Source of the DNA: Salinibacterium sp. G-O1
Lineage (GTDB): Bacteria; Actinomycetota; Actinomycetes; Actinomycetales; Microbacteriaceae
NCBI RefSeq assembly: GCF_030063305.1
Contig: NZ_JASISV010000001.1
Coordinates: 930,001 to 994,000 of the forward strand
Reading direction: 5' to 3'
Length of the DNA stretch: 64,000 nucleotides
Under the pieces are notes generated by a model, which was not told where the DNA came from, ran no database searches, and was given only the letters and a program-made list of their open reading frames with translations. The translations under genes were made by a program, and so were the position numbers. Shown here in pieces: positions 49,805 to 57,380 of the stretch. Position 1 is the stretch's first letter. Every line of letters starts with the position of its first letter.

Positions 49805-50638
49805 ATGGGGAAGCGACCGGATGATCTGGCCAGGGGTCTCGCCAGCCTCGCCGCGCAAACCGGTGTGAGCCTCGACGTGATCGTGGTGGGCAATTCGTGG
49901 CAGCCCACGGGGCTGCCAGCCGGTGTGGCGTCGCTGTACCTCCCCGAAAACCTGGGGATCCCTGCGGGCCGCAATCGTGGCGCCGAGAAGGTCAGCGGCG
50001 AATTCATCTTCTTCCTCGACGACGACGCGAGCATCCCATCGCCGACCTTCCTTGCCGACGCCATCGCGAAGATCAGGGCCGACCCCAGCATTGGGTTGCT
50101 GCAGCCGCGGGTCGAAGACCCGACCGGGGTGGAGAATCCGCGCCGCTGGATCCCGCGAATTCGCAAGGGCGAGGCAACCGAGTCCGGAAACGTGTTCTCG
50201 GTGTGGGAGGGGGCAACTCTTCTGCCGCGCGCAGTTTTCGATGCGACGGGCGGATGGGCGGATCCGTTCTTCTACGCACACGAAGGCATCGAGCTCGCCT
50301 GGCGCGTGTGGGATCAGGGGCTGCGTGTGCTGTACGCGGGCGATCTGGTGGCGCACCATCCTGCCATCGAACCGACCAGGCACGAGTATTACTTCAGGCT
50401 GAATGCCCGCAACCGGGTCTGGCTGGCCAAACGCAACCTACCGTGGCCGATCGTTCCGCTCTATGTGGGCAGCTGGACGGGCATCCAGCTCATCAGGTCG
50501 GTGCGACGCCCTGCGGGCCTCAAAGCCTGGTTTGGGGGTTGGATCGCCGGGTGGCGCGAGAATCCGGCCGGCCGCAGACGCATCAAGTGGGTAACGGTCT
50601 GGCGCATGGCGCGTGCGGGACGTCCGCCCCTGATTTAA
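49805..50638 (+). CDS. family 2 glycosyltransferase (5' end uncertain)
   Basis: From ATG 49805 the protein has 277 residues: VSLDVIVVGNSWQPTGLPAG, PENLGIPAGRNRGAEKV, FIFFLDDDASIPSP (the DxD metal site) and FFYAHEGIELAWRVWDQGLR (catalytic-base region). The first beta strand of the GT-A fold, TVGVVSLSMGKRPDDLARGL, begins 8 codons upstream of this ATG, and the frame stays open back through the preceding gene with no ATG, GTG or TTG. A CTG at 49760 overlaps the preceding stop (CTGA) and would restore the strand. The last 60 residues form an amphipathic, basic tail. Confidence 0.82.
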   Translation: MGKRPDDLARGLASLAAQTGVSLDVIVVGNSWQPTGLPAGVASLYLPENLGIPAGRNRGAEKVSGEFIFFLDDDASIPSPTFLADAIAKIRADPSIGLLQPRVEDPTGVENPRRWIPRIRKGEATESGNVFSVWEGATLLPRAVFDATGGWADPFFYAHEGIELAWRVWDQGLRVLYAGDLVAHHPAIEPTRHEYYFRLNARNRVWLAKRNLPWPIVPLYVGSWTGIQLIRSVRRPAGLKAWFGGWIAGWRENPAGRRRIKWVTVWRMARAGRPPLI

Positions 50639-50664
50639 TAGACGCGACCCCTGGGGAGGTTTCA

Positions 50665-51963
50665 ATGCCACTTGGTCGCGATATTCGCACGGCTCGACGC
50701 TTAACGAAGAGAATTCTTGAGTCGCGACGCGACAGGGCGCAGGTCTCGCGTCTGGTGAAGCTGCACCCGCAGCCGGCGCCGGGTTCGGTGCAGATCGCCG
50801 TCTACTTCGCCGACGCGAAGGTCAACATGTACCAGGTCAGGCAGTGGTTCGCGCCTCTTGCCGAGATCGCCGAGACCTGGCCGGTCGCCATCATTGCGCG
50901 GGCTCCGAGCGCGGCTCTGGCGCTCTGGGAAGAGTCTCCCGTGCCGACCTACTACCTGCGAAGCGTGGCCGACCTCGAAACGTTCGTGCACAACCAGCAG
51001 ATCCGAATCGTTTTCTACGTTAACCAGAACACCCGCAACTTCCAGATGTTCAGGTACGGGCGCATGTGGCATGTCTTCATCAACCACGGTGAGAGCGACA
51101 AGATGTACATGTCGACCAACCAGTTCAAGGCATACGACTACAGCTTTGTTGCCGGTGAAGCCGCCCTCGACCGTCTCGGCCACAAGCTGTGGGACTTCGA
51201 CCTGGAGAAGCGAGCCATTCCCATCGGTCGCCCACAGGCCGACCACCTCGGTGGCGAACTTCCCTTCACCCCGGATGACCGCACGGTCGTGCTGTACGCG
51301 CCTACCTGGGAGGGCGACAGGTCAGCAGCCGCCTACGGTTCCATCGCCAGCCACGGTGTGGATCTCGCTACGGCGTTACTCGCCACGGGCGAGCATCGCG
51401 TCATCTACCGGCCGCATCCTCGCAGCGGCGTCGTCGACCATGACTACAAAGCGGCAAACCACGCGATCATCGCCGCGATAGCCAAGGCGAACGCGGCCGA
51501 TCCCGGTGCCCAGCACGTCTTTGACGACAGCCCCCAACTTGGCTGGCAGCTCGGTGCTGCGGATGTCGCGATCACCGACATTTCGGCGATGGTCTACGAC
51601 AGGCTGGCCACCGGCCGCCCGCTGTTGGTGACTCGGCCGATCTCCGCCGCGGCAGAGATTGACGAGAGCGGTTATCTCGGAGCGGCGGAGTGGCTGAACA
51701 GCGCCGATGCCGCGGACGTCGTGGCGTTCGTTGAACGTGTGCAGGTCGACGAGGAGGCGCATCGCCGGCTGCACTACTGGGTTGAACGGCACTTCGGAGA
51801 TACGACGCCGGGCGTCGCGACGCAACGGTTCCGCACTGCGATCAGTACCCTGATGACCGAGTGGGAAACCCACAGCGCGATCCACGCCGAGGATGACGAC
51901 GAGGATGACGACGAGTTCGATCCATTCGACGATCTGGCGGTCGGCTCGCCCGACGCTAGCTAG
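50665..51963 (+). CDS. CDP-glycerol glycerophosphotransferase-family protein (teichoic-acid-polymerase-like)
   Basis: 432 residues. The C-terminal half has the family's GT-B-like motifs: TVVLYAPTWEGDRSAAAYGS, VIYRPHPRSGVVDHDY and the CDP-site region AITDISAMVYDRLATGRPLL. These enzymes transfer polyol phosphates (glycerol or ribitol phosphate) to build teichoic-acid-like chains. The N-terminal 180 residues (YFADAKVNMYQVRQWF onward) resemble the acceptor-side domain. It ends with an acidic tail (EDDDEDDDEFDPFDD). The Shine-Dalgarno GGGGAGG lies 5 nt before ATG 50665. It is the last plus-strand gene of the cluster. Confidence 0.82.
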   Translation: MPLGRDIRTARRLTKRILESRRDRAQVSRLVKLHPQPAPGSVQIAVYFADAKVNMYQVRQWFAPLAEIAETWPVAIIARAPSAALALWEESPVPTYYLRSVADLETFVHNQQIRIVFYVNQNTRNFQMFRYGRMWHVFINHGESDKMYMSTNQFKAYDYSFVAGEAALDRLGHKLWDFDLEKRAIPIGRPQADHLGGELPFTPDDRTVVLYAPTWEGDRSAAAYGSIASHGVDLATALLATGEHRVIYRPHPRSGVVDHDYKAANHAIIAAIAKANAADPGAQHVFDDSPQLGWQLGAADVAITDISAMVYDRLATGRPLLVTRPISAAAEIDESGYLGAAEWLNSADAADVVAFVERVQVDEEAHRRLHYWVERHFGDTTPGVATQRFRTAISTLMTEWETHSAIHAEDDDEDDDEFDPFDDLAVGSPDAS

Positions 51964-52012
51964 ACCGGCCGCGACAATCCGTCAGGTAAACGACCTGCCG
52001 GGCGGTGGTCGA

Positions 52013-52918
52013 CTATCGCGGGGGAGCGATCGGGTCGATGGCGAGCGGATCCACCCCCGGCGCCAGTGGATTGGCATCATCGGGCGCGATCACCGCTCGT
52101 CTGCGCCTCGGAAGACGGATGTTCGGTAACGGCACTCGAATTTCGCGTCGCTGTCCCTCGGGCCTCGGGGTTTTGGGAGCCCGGGGGGCTTTCGGTTGCT
52201 TCGGGAGTTTGATGACCGGCTCGAGCCACCCGGGGAAGATGGCGGGCGGTGGGCCGAAGGCCTCACGGGAACTTCGCACGATCTGGCGGCCGAGCAGGTG
52301 ATTGCCGCCGGCACCGACCGCGGCACCGATTCCGAAAGGTATCAGGCGCCCGATGACATTGCCGCTTTGGGCTACGGCAAACCTCTTCACGAAGGTGACC
52401 TTGATGCGATCGGCAATGGGGCCCATGACTGAGCGAGGCAGGTTCTTGGTGATCATCTCGCCCCAGAACGCCGATTTTCCGGTGCCAGTTCCTGAGGCTT
52501 GCCCGGCGAGCTGTTTCACGAGGTCACTGCCTGCCGTTCCCAGCACCATGGTCATGACGAGGGCGCGGGCGCGGTCTGGCTCATCCACCACGATGCCGTG
52601 GATCTCTGTTACTGATTGCGCAAAGAGTGCGCTCGCTTCCAGGAAGCCCGCTGTCTCTGCCCCGGAGAGGGCGAGAGATGCGCCAGTTCCGATGGCGGGC
52701 ACTGCTGCGCTCGCGCCAACCAGAGCCCCGCCGGTGGTCACCGCTGCGAGGTACCGGCGCTCAAGAATGCGGATGATCGCCTCAGGGCTGTCGTTCGGGT
52801 GGCCCCGGCGGATGCTCCGGATGTGCGCAAGCACCACTGGCCGCTGCACTGTGAGAAGGCGATCGATTCCCCTCGCAACAGCTGGGCTTGAGACCGTGAT
52901 CTCATTGGATTTCGGCAT
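52013..52918 (-). CDS. EcsC-like protein (301 aa)
   Basis: The segment LAAVTTGGALVGASAAVPAI, followed by GTGASLALSGAETAGFLEAS, is the Gly/Ala-rich membrane-interacting core of the EcsC family, which also occurs in proteins linked to ABC exporters. The C-terminus is Pro/Arg-rich and disordered (PKQPKAPRAPKTPRPEGQRR). Function unknown. ATG 52918 is supported by TACGGT 6 nt upstream; further upstream in-frame codons run into the ABC gene's end. It lies between the polymerase gene and the TagGH-like exporter, so a role in surface-polymer export is possible but unproven. Confidence 0.7.
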   Translation of the reverse strand: MPKSNEITVSSPAVARGIDRLLTVQRPVVLAHIRSIRRGHPNDSPEAIIRILERRYLAAVTTGGALVGASAAVPAIGTGASLALSGAETAGFLEASALFAQSVTEIHGIVVDEPDRARALVMTMVLGTAGSDLVKQLAGQASGTGTGKSAFWGEMITKNLPRSVMGPIADRIKVTFVKRFAVAQSGNVIGRLIPFGIGAAVGAGGNHLLGRQIVRSSREAFGPPPAIFPGWLEPVIKLPKQPKAPRAPKTPRPEGQRREIRVPLPNIRLPRRRRAVIAPDDANPLAPGVDPLAIDPIAPPR

Positions 52919-52924
52919 AGCCTC

Positions 52925-52930
52925 ACCGTA
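52925..52930 (-). promoter_or_regulatory. leaderless -10 element of the EcsC-like gene
   Basis: TACGGT on the minus strand, spacer GAGGCT, then ATG at 52918. The gene is therefore probably transcribed apart from the ABC exporter upstream. Confidence 0.6.
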
Positions 52931-52958
52931 CCGCGAGGGCCTGAAGGAATCTGGGGGT

Positions 52959-53696
52959 TCAGATTCCGTAGTCTTCGTTGTAGCGTGCCAGCACCTCGTT
53001 GATCGGGGCGTCGAGCACCAGAGCTCCCTTATCGAGATACAGCCCTCGCGTGCAGAACCGTCTGAGGTCACGCTCGTTGTGCGAGACGAAGAACAGGGTG
53101 CGGCCTCCGGCGAGCAACTCTTCGATGCGCTTGTAGCACTTCTCCCTGAACGGTTTGTCGCCTACGGCCAGCACCTCATCGACGAGGATGATCGGTTCTT
53201 CCAGTCGTGAGATGACGGCGAAGGCGATGCGCACCTTCATGCCGCTGGAGAGGTGTTTGTAGGGAGTGTCGATGAAGTCACCGATCTCGGCGAACGCGAT
53301 TATCTCGTCGAACTGTGCCGAGATTTCGGCCCTGGACATGCCGTGCAGCCCAGCGGTCAGATAGACGTTGTCGCGAACCGTGAGATCGTCGACGAACCCC
53401 CCGGTGATTTCGATGAGCGGTGCCACTCCGCCGCTCACGCTGACACTGCCCTCATCGGCCAGGATCACCTCGGCCACCAGCTTCAGCAGCGTCGATTTGC
53501 CTTGCCCGTTCCGGCCGACCACACCGATCGCCTCGCCGGCCCGCACGTCGAAGGCAACATTGCGAAGCGCCCAGAACTCGTCAGCTCGAGCTCTGCGGTT
53601 TCGCCCGGCAAACAGGTCTTTGAAGTTGCGCCGGGATCGGCGGTTGCGCCGAAAACGGATTCCCGCATCCTGCACCCGGATAACCGGCTCGGGCAT
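52959..53696 (-). CDS. polysaccharide/teichoic acid ABC exporter, ATP-binding subunit (TagH/Wzt-like)
   Basis: 245 residues. Walker A VGRNGQGKSTL (60-70), Q-loop region LIEITGGFVDDLTVRDNVYL, signature HLSSGMKVR (148-156), Walker B IILVDEVLAVGD and switch His in FFVSHNERDLRR. The opening segment IRFRRNRRSRRNFKDL and the GGF...DLTxRDN pattern are those of Wzt/TagH ATPases. It pairs with the permease upstream (stop and start overlap as TGATG). It has no C-terminal sugar-binding extension, so chain-length recognition must lie elsewhere. Confidence 0.88.
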   Translation of the reverse strand: MPEPVIRVQDAGIRFRRNRRSRRNFKDLFAGRNRRARADEFWALRNVAFDVRAGEAIGVVGRNGQGKSTLLKLVAEVILADEGSVSVSGGVAPLIEITGGFVDDLTVRDNVYLTAGLHGMSRAEISAQFDEIIAFAEIGDFIDTPYKHLSSGMKVRIAFAVISRLEEPIILVDEVLAVGDKPFREKCYKRIEELLAGGRTLFFVSHNERDLRRFCTRGLYLDKGALVLDAPINEVLARYNEDYGI

Positions 53697-54496
53697 CAGA
53701 TCTCCTTCAATACGGCGCGCTCGGTTCGATTGAAGACGAGAATACCGACGGCCAGGATGATCAGACTCATGATCGCGGCGATCAGCACCGGGTAGCCCTC
53801 GAGCTGCTCCGGGAAATAGGCGGCGCGGTAGAGCGAGAAGATGCCGGCCAGCGGGTTGAACGAAGCCAGGAACTCAAGGTTTACTCGCTCCAGGTCAGGG
53901 AGGCCGTAGATGATCGGGCTCGCGTAGAACAGGAATCGGAGCGCCAGCTTTGCGGCGCGCTCCAGATCGCGGAAGAACACGACCAGTGGAGCCACAATGA
54001 GCCCGACGCCCATCGTAAGGACGGTCTGCATGATGATCGCCGGAATGAAGTAGACGGCCTGCCAGTGGAGAGTTGCTCCCGTAGCGATCGCGAAAATCAC
54101 CAGCACTGGGATGCTCGCCACAAACTCGATGCCTTTCGACAGCACCAGGCGCGCGACCCAGATTGTGCGCGGAATCTTGGTTGAACGGATCAGTTTGGCC
54201 TCGCGAAGGTACGCGCGGGTGGTGTCAGAAACCGCCCCGTTGAACCACATCCAGGGAAGAAGTGCACACAGCAGGAACACGATGTACGGCTGAGCGCCGA
54301 CCGTGCGATCGAACACCTGGGTGAAAACGAACCAGTAGATACCCGCCATGACCAGGGGATCGAGGATCGACCAGAAGTAGCCGAGAATCGACGTCGAATA
54401 CCGCACCCGGAGGTCGCGGACGGTCAACAGCCACAACGACTGGCGATATCGGGCAAACGGCGATCGTGATCGGCGCGGGGCACCTATGGCTGACAC
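53696..54496 (-). CDS. polysaccharide/teichoic acid ABC exporter, permease subunit (TagG/Wzm-like)
   Basis: 266 residues, six membrane helices. RQSLWLLTVRDLRVRYSTSI, then LGYFWSILDPLVMAGIYWFV, is the ABC-2 polysaccharide-export signature, and VFFRDLERAAKLALRFLFY with ASPIIYGLPDL is the late conserved loop. It moves lipid-linked polymer across the plasma membrane with the ATPase that follows. TACGAT lies 7 nt before GTG 54496. The upstream 139 bp hold no gene. Confidence 0.88.
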   Translation of the reverse strand: MSAIGAPRRSRSPFARYRQSLWLLTVRDLRVRYSTSILGYFWSILDPLVMAGIYWFVFTQVFDRTVGAQPYIVFLLCALLPWMWFNGAVSDTTRAYLREAKLIRSTKIPRTIWVARLVLSKGIEFVASIPVLVIFAIATGATLHWQAVYFIPAIIMQTVLTMGVGLIVAPLVVFFRDLERAAKLALRFLFYASPIIYGLPDLERVNLEFLASFNPLAGIFSLYRAAYFPEQLEGYPVLIAAIMSLIILAVGILVFNRTERAVLKEI

Positions 54497-54503
54497 GCGC
54501 TCT

Positions 54504-54509
54504 ATCGTA
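54504..54509 (-). promoter_or_regulatory. -10 element of the TagGH-like exporter operon
   Basis: TACGAT on the minus strand, 7-nt spacer AGAGCGC, then GTG at 54496. Confidence 0.5.
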
Positions 54510-54635
54510 TGGTCTCGCGACGGAATTGCCCTGATCTTGCGGATCTATCCGCGGATCGAGCCTGCCGAGTCCTCACCCACGCGTCGACAGCGAGTGAGGC
54601 TTCGGCACGCTCGACCCGCAGGCCGGGCGCACCGG

Positions 54636-55328
54636 CTAGACGAAGAGGTTTGCTCGCTCGAGGTCTTCGGCGAAGTCGATCTCGACCGCGTAGAGGTCGG
54701 AGATGTCGACGGGTTCGATCAGGAGGCGATCCTGTTCGATGGCGAGTTCAATGCCGCGCTCGAAGTAGTCCTGGTCGCCGACGCGCTTGAGCTGGCGGAG
54801 CAGTACGGCCTTGTCGTCGCGCGAGATGTAGTTGATTCCAACAGCCTCGCCGAGGCCGCCCTTGACGGTCTTGGAGAGTTCGCGGATGTAACCCTCCGCG
54901 TCGGTGGTGTACTTCACTTCTTCGTCGGACACCTTCGAGGTGTTGACGGATACGAATGACTGGTCGCGAGCGACGAGGCGGGCAGCGCGCTCGAGAGCGG
55001 TCGGGTCGAAGACGACGTCGCCGTTCATCCACAGCACGCCACCGGGTGCGGAGGCCTGCAGGGCTCGCATCAGGCTCTTCGACGTGTTGGTCTGGTCGTA
55101 CTGCTCGTTATACACGAACGACGCTTCGGGGAAAGCCTCGATGATGTGCTCGAGCTTGTATCCCACAACGACAGTGACCTGAGCGTTGTTGCCGAAGGCG
55201 TGACGAATGTTGTCGAACTGCTGGCGCATGATGGTGCGGCCATCGGCAAGTTCGGTGAGGGGTTTGGGAAGGGATCGACCGAGTCGACTGCCCATACCGG
55301 CCGCCAGGATGACGATCTGCGTGGTCAC
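54636..55328 (-). CDS. nucleotidyltransferase (sugar- or alcohol-phosphate cytidylyltransferase-like)
   Basis: 230 residues. The N-terminal nucleotide loop is IVILAAGMGSRLGRSLPKPL. GGVLWMNGDVVFDPTALERA carries the metal Asp, and YNEQYDQTNTSKSLMRALQA resembles choline-phosphate (LicC) and inositol-phosphate cytidylyltransferases. With the CDP-alcohol phosphotransferase at 48963 and the CDP-glycerol-type polymerase at 50665 it could supply the CDP-alcohol of the locus; that link is inference. The Shine-Dalgarno AGGAG lies 6-7 nt before GTG 55328. It is divergent from the H1-tailed ABC gene. Confidence 0.78.
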   Translation of the reverse strand: MTTQIVILAAGMGSRLGRSLPKPLTELADGRTIMRQQFDNIRHAFGNNAQVTVVVGYKLEHIIEAFPEASFVYNEQYDQTNTSKSLMRALQASAPGGVLWMNGDVVFDPTALERAARLVARDQSFVSVNTSKVSDEEVKYTTDAEGYIRELSKTVKGGLGEAVGINYISRDDKAVLLRQLKRVGDQDYFERGIELAIEQDRLLIEPVDISDLYAVEIDFAEDLERANLFV

Positions 55329-55368
55329 GTGGAACTCCTAGGTTGTCTCTGGAAAAGAATCAAGTCCA

Positions 55369-55404
55369 CCCGCAAACACCGCAATTTGCCTGCTGTTTGC
55401 CGGG
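55369..55404. repeat. short intergenic hairpin (element F)
   Basis: CCCGCAAAC and GTTTGCCGGG pair with one bulged C around a loop that contains CCGCAATTTGCC. That 12-mer is identical to part of element C (40119-40130). Confidence 0.6.
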
Positions 55405-55451
55405 GATTTTCTATCAGGACACGCCGTTGTGCTCAGCCTAGAGTACCCGTG

Positions 55452-55483
55452 AACCCTGAGATTGCTATGGCAATCTCAGGGTT
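55452..55483. repeat. perfect 14-bp palindrome in a divergent gap (element G)
   Basis: AACCCTGAGATTGC, loop TATG, then GCAATCTCAGGGTT. The stem is perfect, and only a weakly T-rich tail (GTTGTCTATT) follows on the plus strand. Since both flanking genes point away, it is not a terminator of either; it may be a protein-binding site, or may end a short unseen RNA. Confidence 0.7.
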
Positions 55484-55526
55484 GTTGTCTATTCGTGATG
55501 GGCGTCCACAGGGGGACAAGGCTTGA

Positions 55527-55532
55527 TAGATT
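55527..55532 (+). promoter_or_regulatory. leaderless -10 element of the H1-tailed ABC gene
   Basis: TAGATT, spacer AGTGGA, then GTG 55539. Confidence 0.6.
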
Positions 55533-55538
55533 AGTGGA

Positions 55539-57380
55539 GTGGAAAACGCCCTGGAACCCGAAGAGGGCGAGACCCAACTGATTTCGACGCCTGAGACGGA
55601 TGCCCCGGCATCCGCTTCATCGCGCGCGGAAACCCCGCGCAAGCCCGCTGCGCCCCGCACGACGACGCCTAAAAAGCCGACCTCACCACGCAAGCCTGCT
55701 GCCCCACGCACCACGGCCGCGCAGAAAGCTGCGGCTGCGGGCGCCGCGCCGAGCGACTCAGCGACAACCGCGCCATCGGGGGACACCCAGGCGGCGCCGA
55801 AGCCGGTGAAGAAGCCCGCTGCCGCGCGATCCACTACCCCACGCAAGCCCGCAGCTAAGCCGGCGGGTGCCGCACCGAAGACCACGGCTGCTGCAAAAGC
55901 CTCTGCTGCGCCGAAAACTCCAGCCACGGCGAAGACGCCGGCCACGGCGAAAGCAGCAGTCACGCCGAAGACGACGGCCGCCTCAAAGACGACGGCCGCC
56001 TCGAAGGCGACGGCCGCCTCGAAGGCAACGGCCGCCTCGAAGGCGACTGCCGCCTCGAAGGCGACTGCAACAACAAAAGCCGCCACGAAGCCGAGGGTTC
56101 CGTCCACGCCTAAGTCTCCGGCCGCCAAGACGCCCACAGCAACGCAGACCGAACCAGACAAGGTTGTCGCCGAGAAGGTCGACGCCGACAAGACGGTTGT
56201 CGAGATTGACGTCGTTAGCGCCCAGATCATCGAACCACCCGTTGCCGTCGCAGCATCCGCGCAGGCGACGCCCACCTTGGAAGAGTCAGTCACAGAGCAT
56301 TCAGGCTCCTCGGCACCGGCCGGAGAACCTGCGGCGCTGAACGCGGCCCATCAGTTGCTGACGATCGCCAGTGGATGGACGAAGCGGGCAGCGTCAGCCT
56401 CCACGACACGCGTCTCTGACCTCCGGGATTCTCTTGCCGCGGCGAGAGCCGCCAGGGCTACACAGGTCGCCGCAGCTATTGCTCTGGCCGGGCTTCGGAA
56501 GACGACCCAGGACCCTGATGTCGAGACCTCAGACTCAGACGCGCCAGACTTCGTCGCGTCAGGCGTTGCCACCACCGCAGCTGCTGAGATGGTGGCCGTG
56601 ACCACCGATACCGCCACTCACGGCGTGATGTTGACCGTCACCGGGCTAACCAAGCGATTCGACGACACCCTCGCTGTTGCCGGGATCGACCTCGAGGTGA
56701 GGGCTGGCGACTTCTACGGCATCGTCGGGCCGAATGGCGCGGGCAAGACGACAACCCTGTCGATGATCACCGGGTTGCTGCGTCCGGATTCCGGCACCGT
56801 GATGGTGCACGGCAGCGATGTGTGGAGCGACCCGCTGGCGGCCAAGCGCTACATGGGCGTTCTGCCAGACCGTTTGCGGCTTTTCGACCGGCTCACGGGA
56901 TGGCAGCTGCTGTACTACGCCGGCATCCTGCGCGGCCTCGACGCCGCAGTGGTGCGCAAACGAAGCGCTGACCTCGCGCAGGCATTTGGACTCGAGGAAT
57001 CGATGGGGCGTCTCGTCACGGATTATTCGGCCGGGATGACCAAGAAGATCGCGCTCGCGGCCGCCATGATCCATTCGCCGCGAATGTTGGTTCTCGACGA
57101 GCCGTTCGAGTCTGTCGATCCGGTCTCGGCGGCGACGGTCACCGACATCCTGAAAAAATATGCGGCGGCGGGAGGCACAGTTGTACTTTCGAGCCACAGC
57201 ATGGACATGGTGCAACGAATCTGTGACCACGTGGCAGTTGTCGTTGACGGCGAGATACTCGCCGACGGCACAATCGATGAAGTCAGGGACGGAAAGTCTT
57301 TGGAAGATCGCTTCGTCGAGCTGACGGGCGGCGGTCAAGTCGCGGAGGGTCTGCCGTGGTTGCACAGTTTCTCCATCTGA
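55539..57380 (+). CDS. ABC transporter ATPase with N-terminal histone-H1-like disordered extension
   Basis: 613 residues in two unlike parts. Residues 1 to about 250 are disordered, rich in Ala, Lys, Pro and Thr, with RKPAAPRT and TPKKP repeats and a six-residue period (TPATAK, TTAASK, ATAASK), like histone H1 or the HupB tail. Residues 364-613 are a complete ABC-2-type ATPase: Walker A GPNGAGKTT (397-405), signature DYSAGMTKK (in place of LSGGQ), Walker B MLVLDEPFESVDP and SSHSMD. The partner permease gene overlaps the stop by 25 nt. The N-terminus could bind nucleic acid, anionic wall polymer or membrane. GTG is fixed by TAGATT. Confidence 0.82.
   Translation: MENALEPEEGETQLISTPETDAPASASSRAETPRKPAAPRTTTPKKPTSPRKPAAPRTTAAQKAAAAGAAPSDSATTAPSGDTQAAPKPVKKPAAARSTTPRKPAAKPAGAAPKTTAAAKASAAPKTPATAKTPATAKAAVTPKTTAASKTTAASKATAASKATAASKATAASKATATTKAATKPRVPSTPKSPAAKTPTATQTEPDKVVAEKVDADKTVVEIDVVSAQIIEPPVAVAASAQATPTLEESVTEHSGSSAPAGEPAALNAAHQLLTIASGWTKRAASASTTRVSDLRDSLAAARAARATQVAAAIALAGLRKTTQDPDVETSDSDAPDFVASGVATTAAAEMVAVTTDTATHGVMLTVTGLTKRFDDTLAVAGIDLEVRAGDFYGIVGPNGAGKTTTLSMITGLLRPDSGTVMVHGSDVWSDPLAAKRYMGVLPDRLRLFDRLTGWQLLYYAGILRGLDAAVVRKRSADLAQAFGLEESMGRLVTDYSAGMTKKIALAAAMIHSPRMLVLDEPFESVDPVSAATVTDILKKYAAAGGTVVLSSHSMDMVQRICDHVAVVVDGEILADGTIDEVRDGKSLEDRFVELTGGGQVAEGLPWLHSFSI
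55917..56078 (+). repeat. 18-nt tandem repeat coding a six-residue Lys/Ala/Thr period
   Basis: Five consecutive 18-base units of the form RCGACGGCCGCCTCGAAG occupy 55971-56060 with one to three differences each. They are flanked by degenerate units of the same period (PATAK at the left, ATATTK at the right). Copy number should vary between strains by slippage, changing tail length in frame. Confidence 0.85.

Noticed and set aside
49897-50664. Extending the CDP-glycerol transferase-like gene upstream to 49897
   Set aside because: The extra 256 codons overlap the GT2 gene in another frame and read as Arg-rich shadow. ATG 50665 has a strong Shine-Dalgarno.
55917-56078. Possible CRISPR-like array
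   Set aside because: The 18-nt units are directly contiguous with no spacers and keep a protein frame, so this is a coding tandem repeat.
55433-56293. 286-codon minus-strand frame rich in Ala, Val and Phe over the H1-like region
   Set aside because: Its AVAFEAA repeats are the antisense reading of the 18-nt Lys/Ala repeat. The plus frame continues without a break into a complete ABC ATPase.
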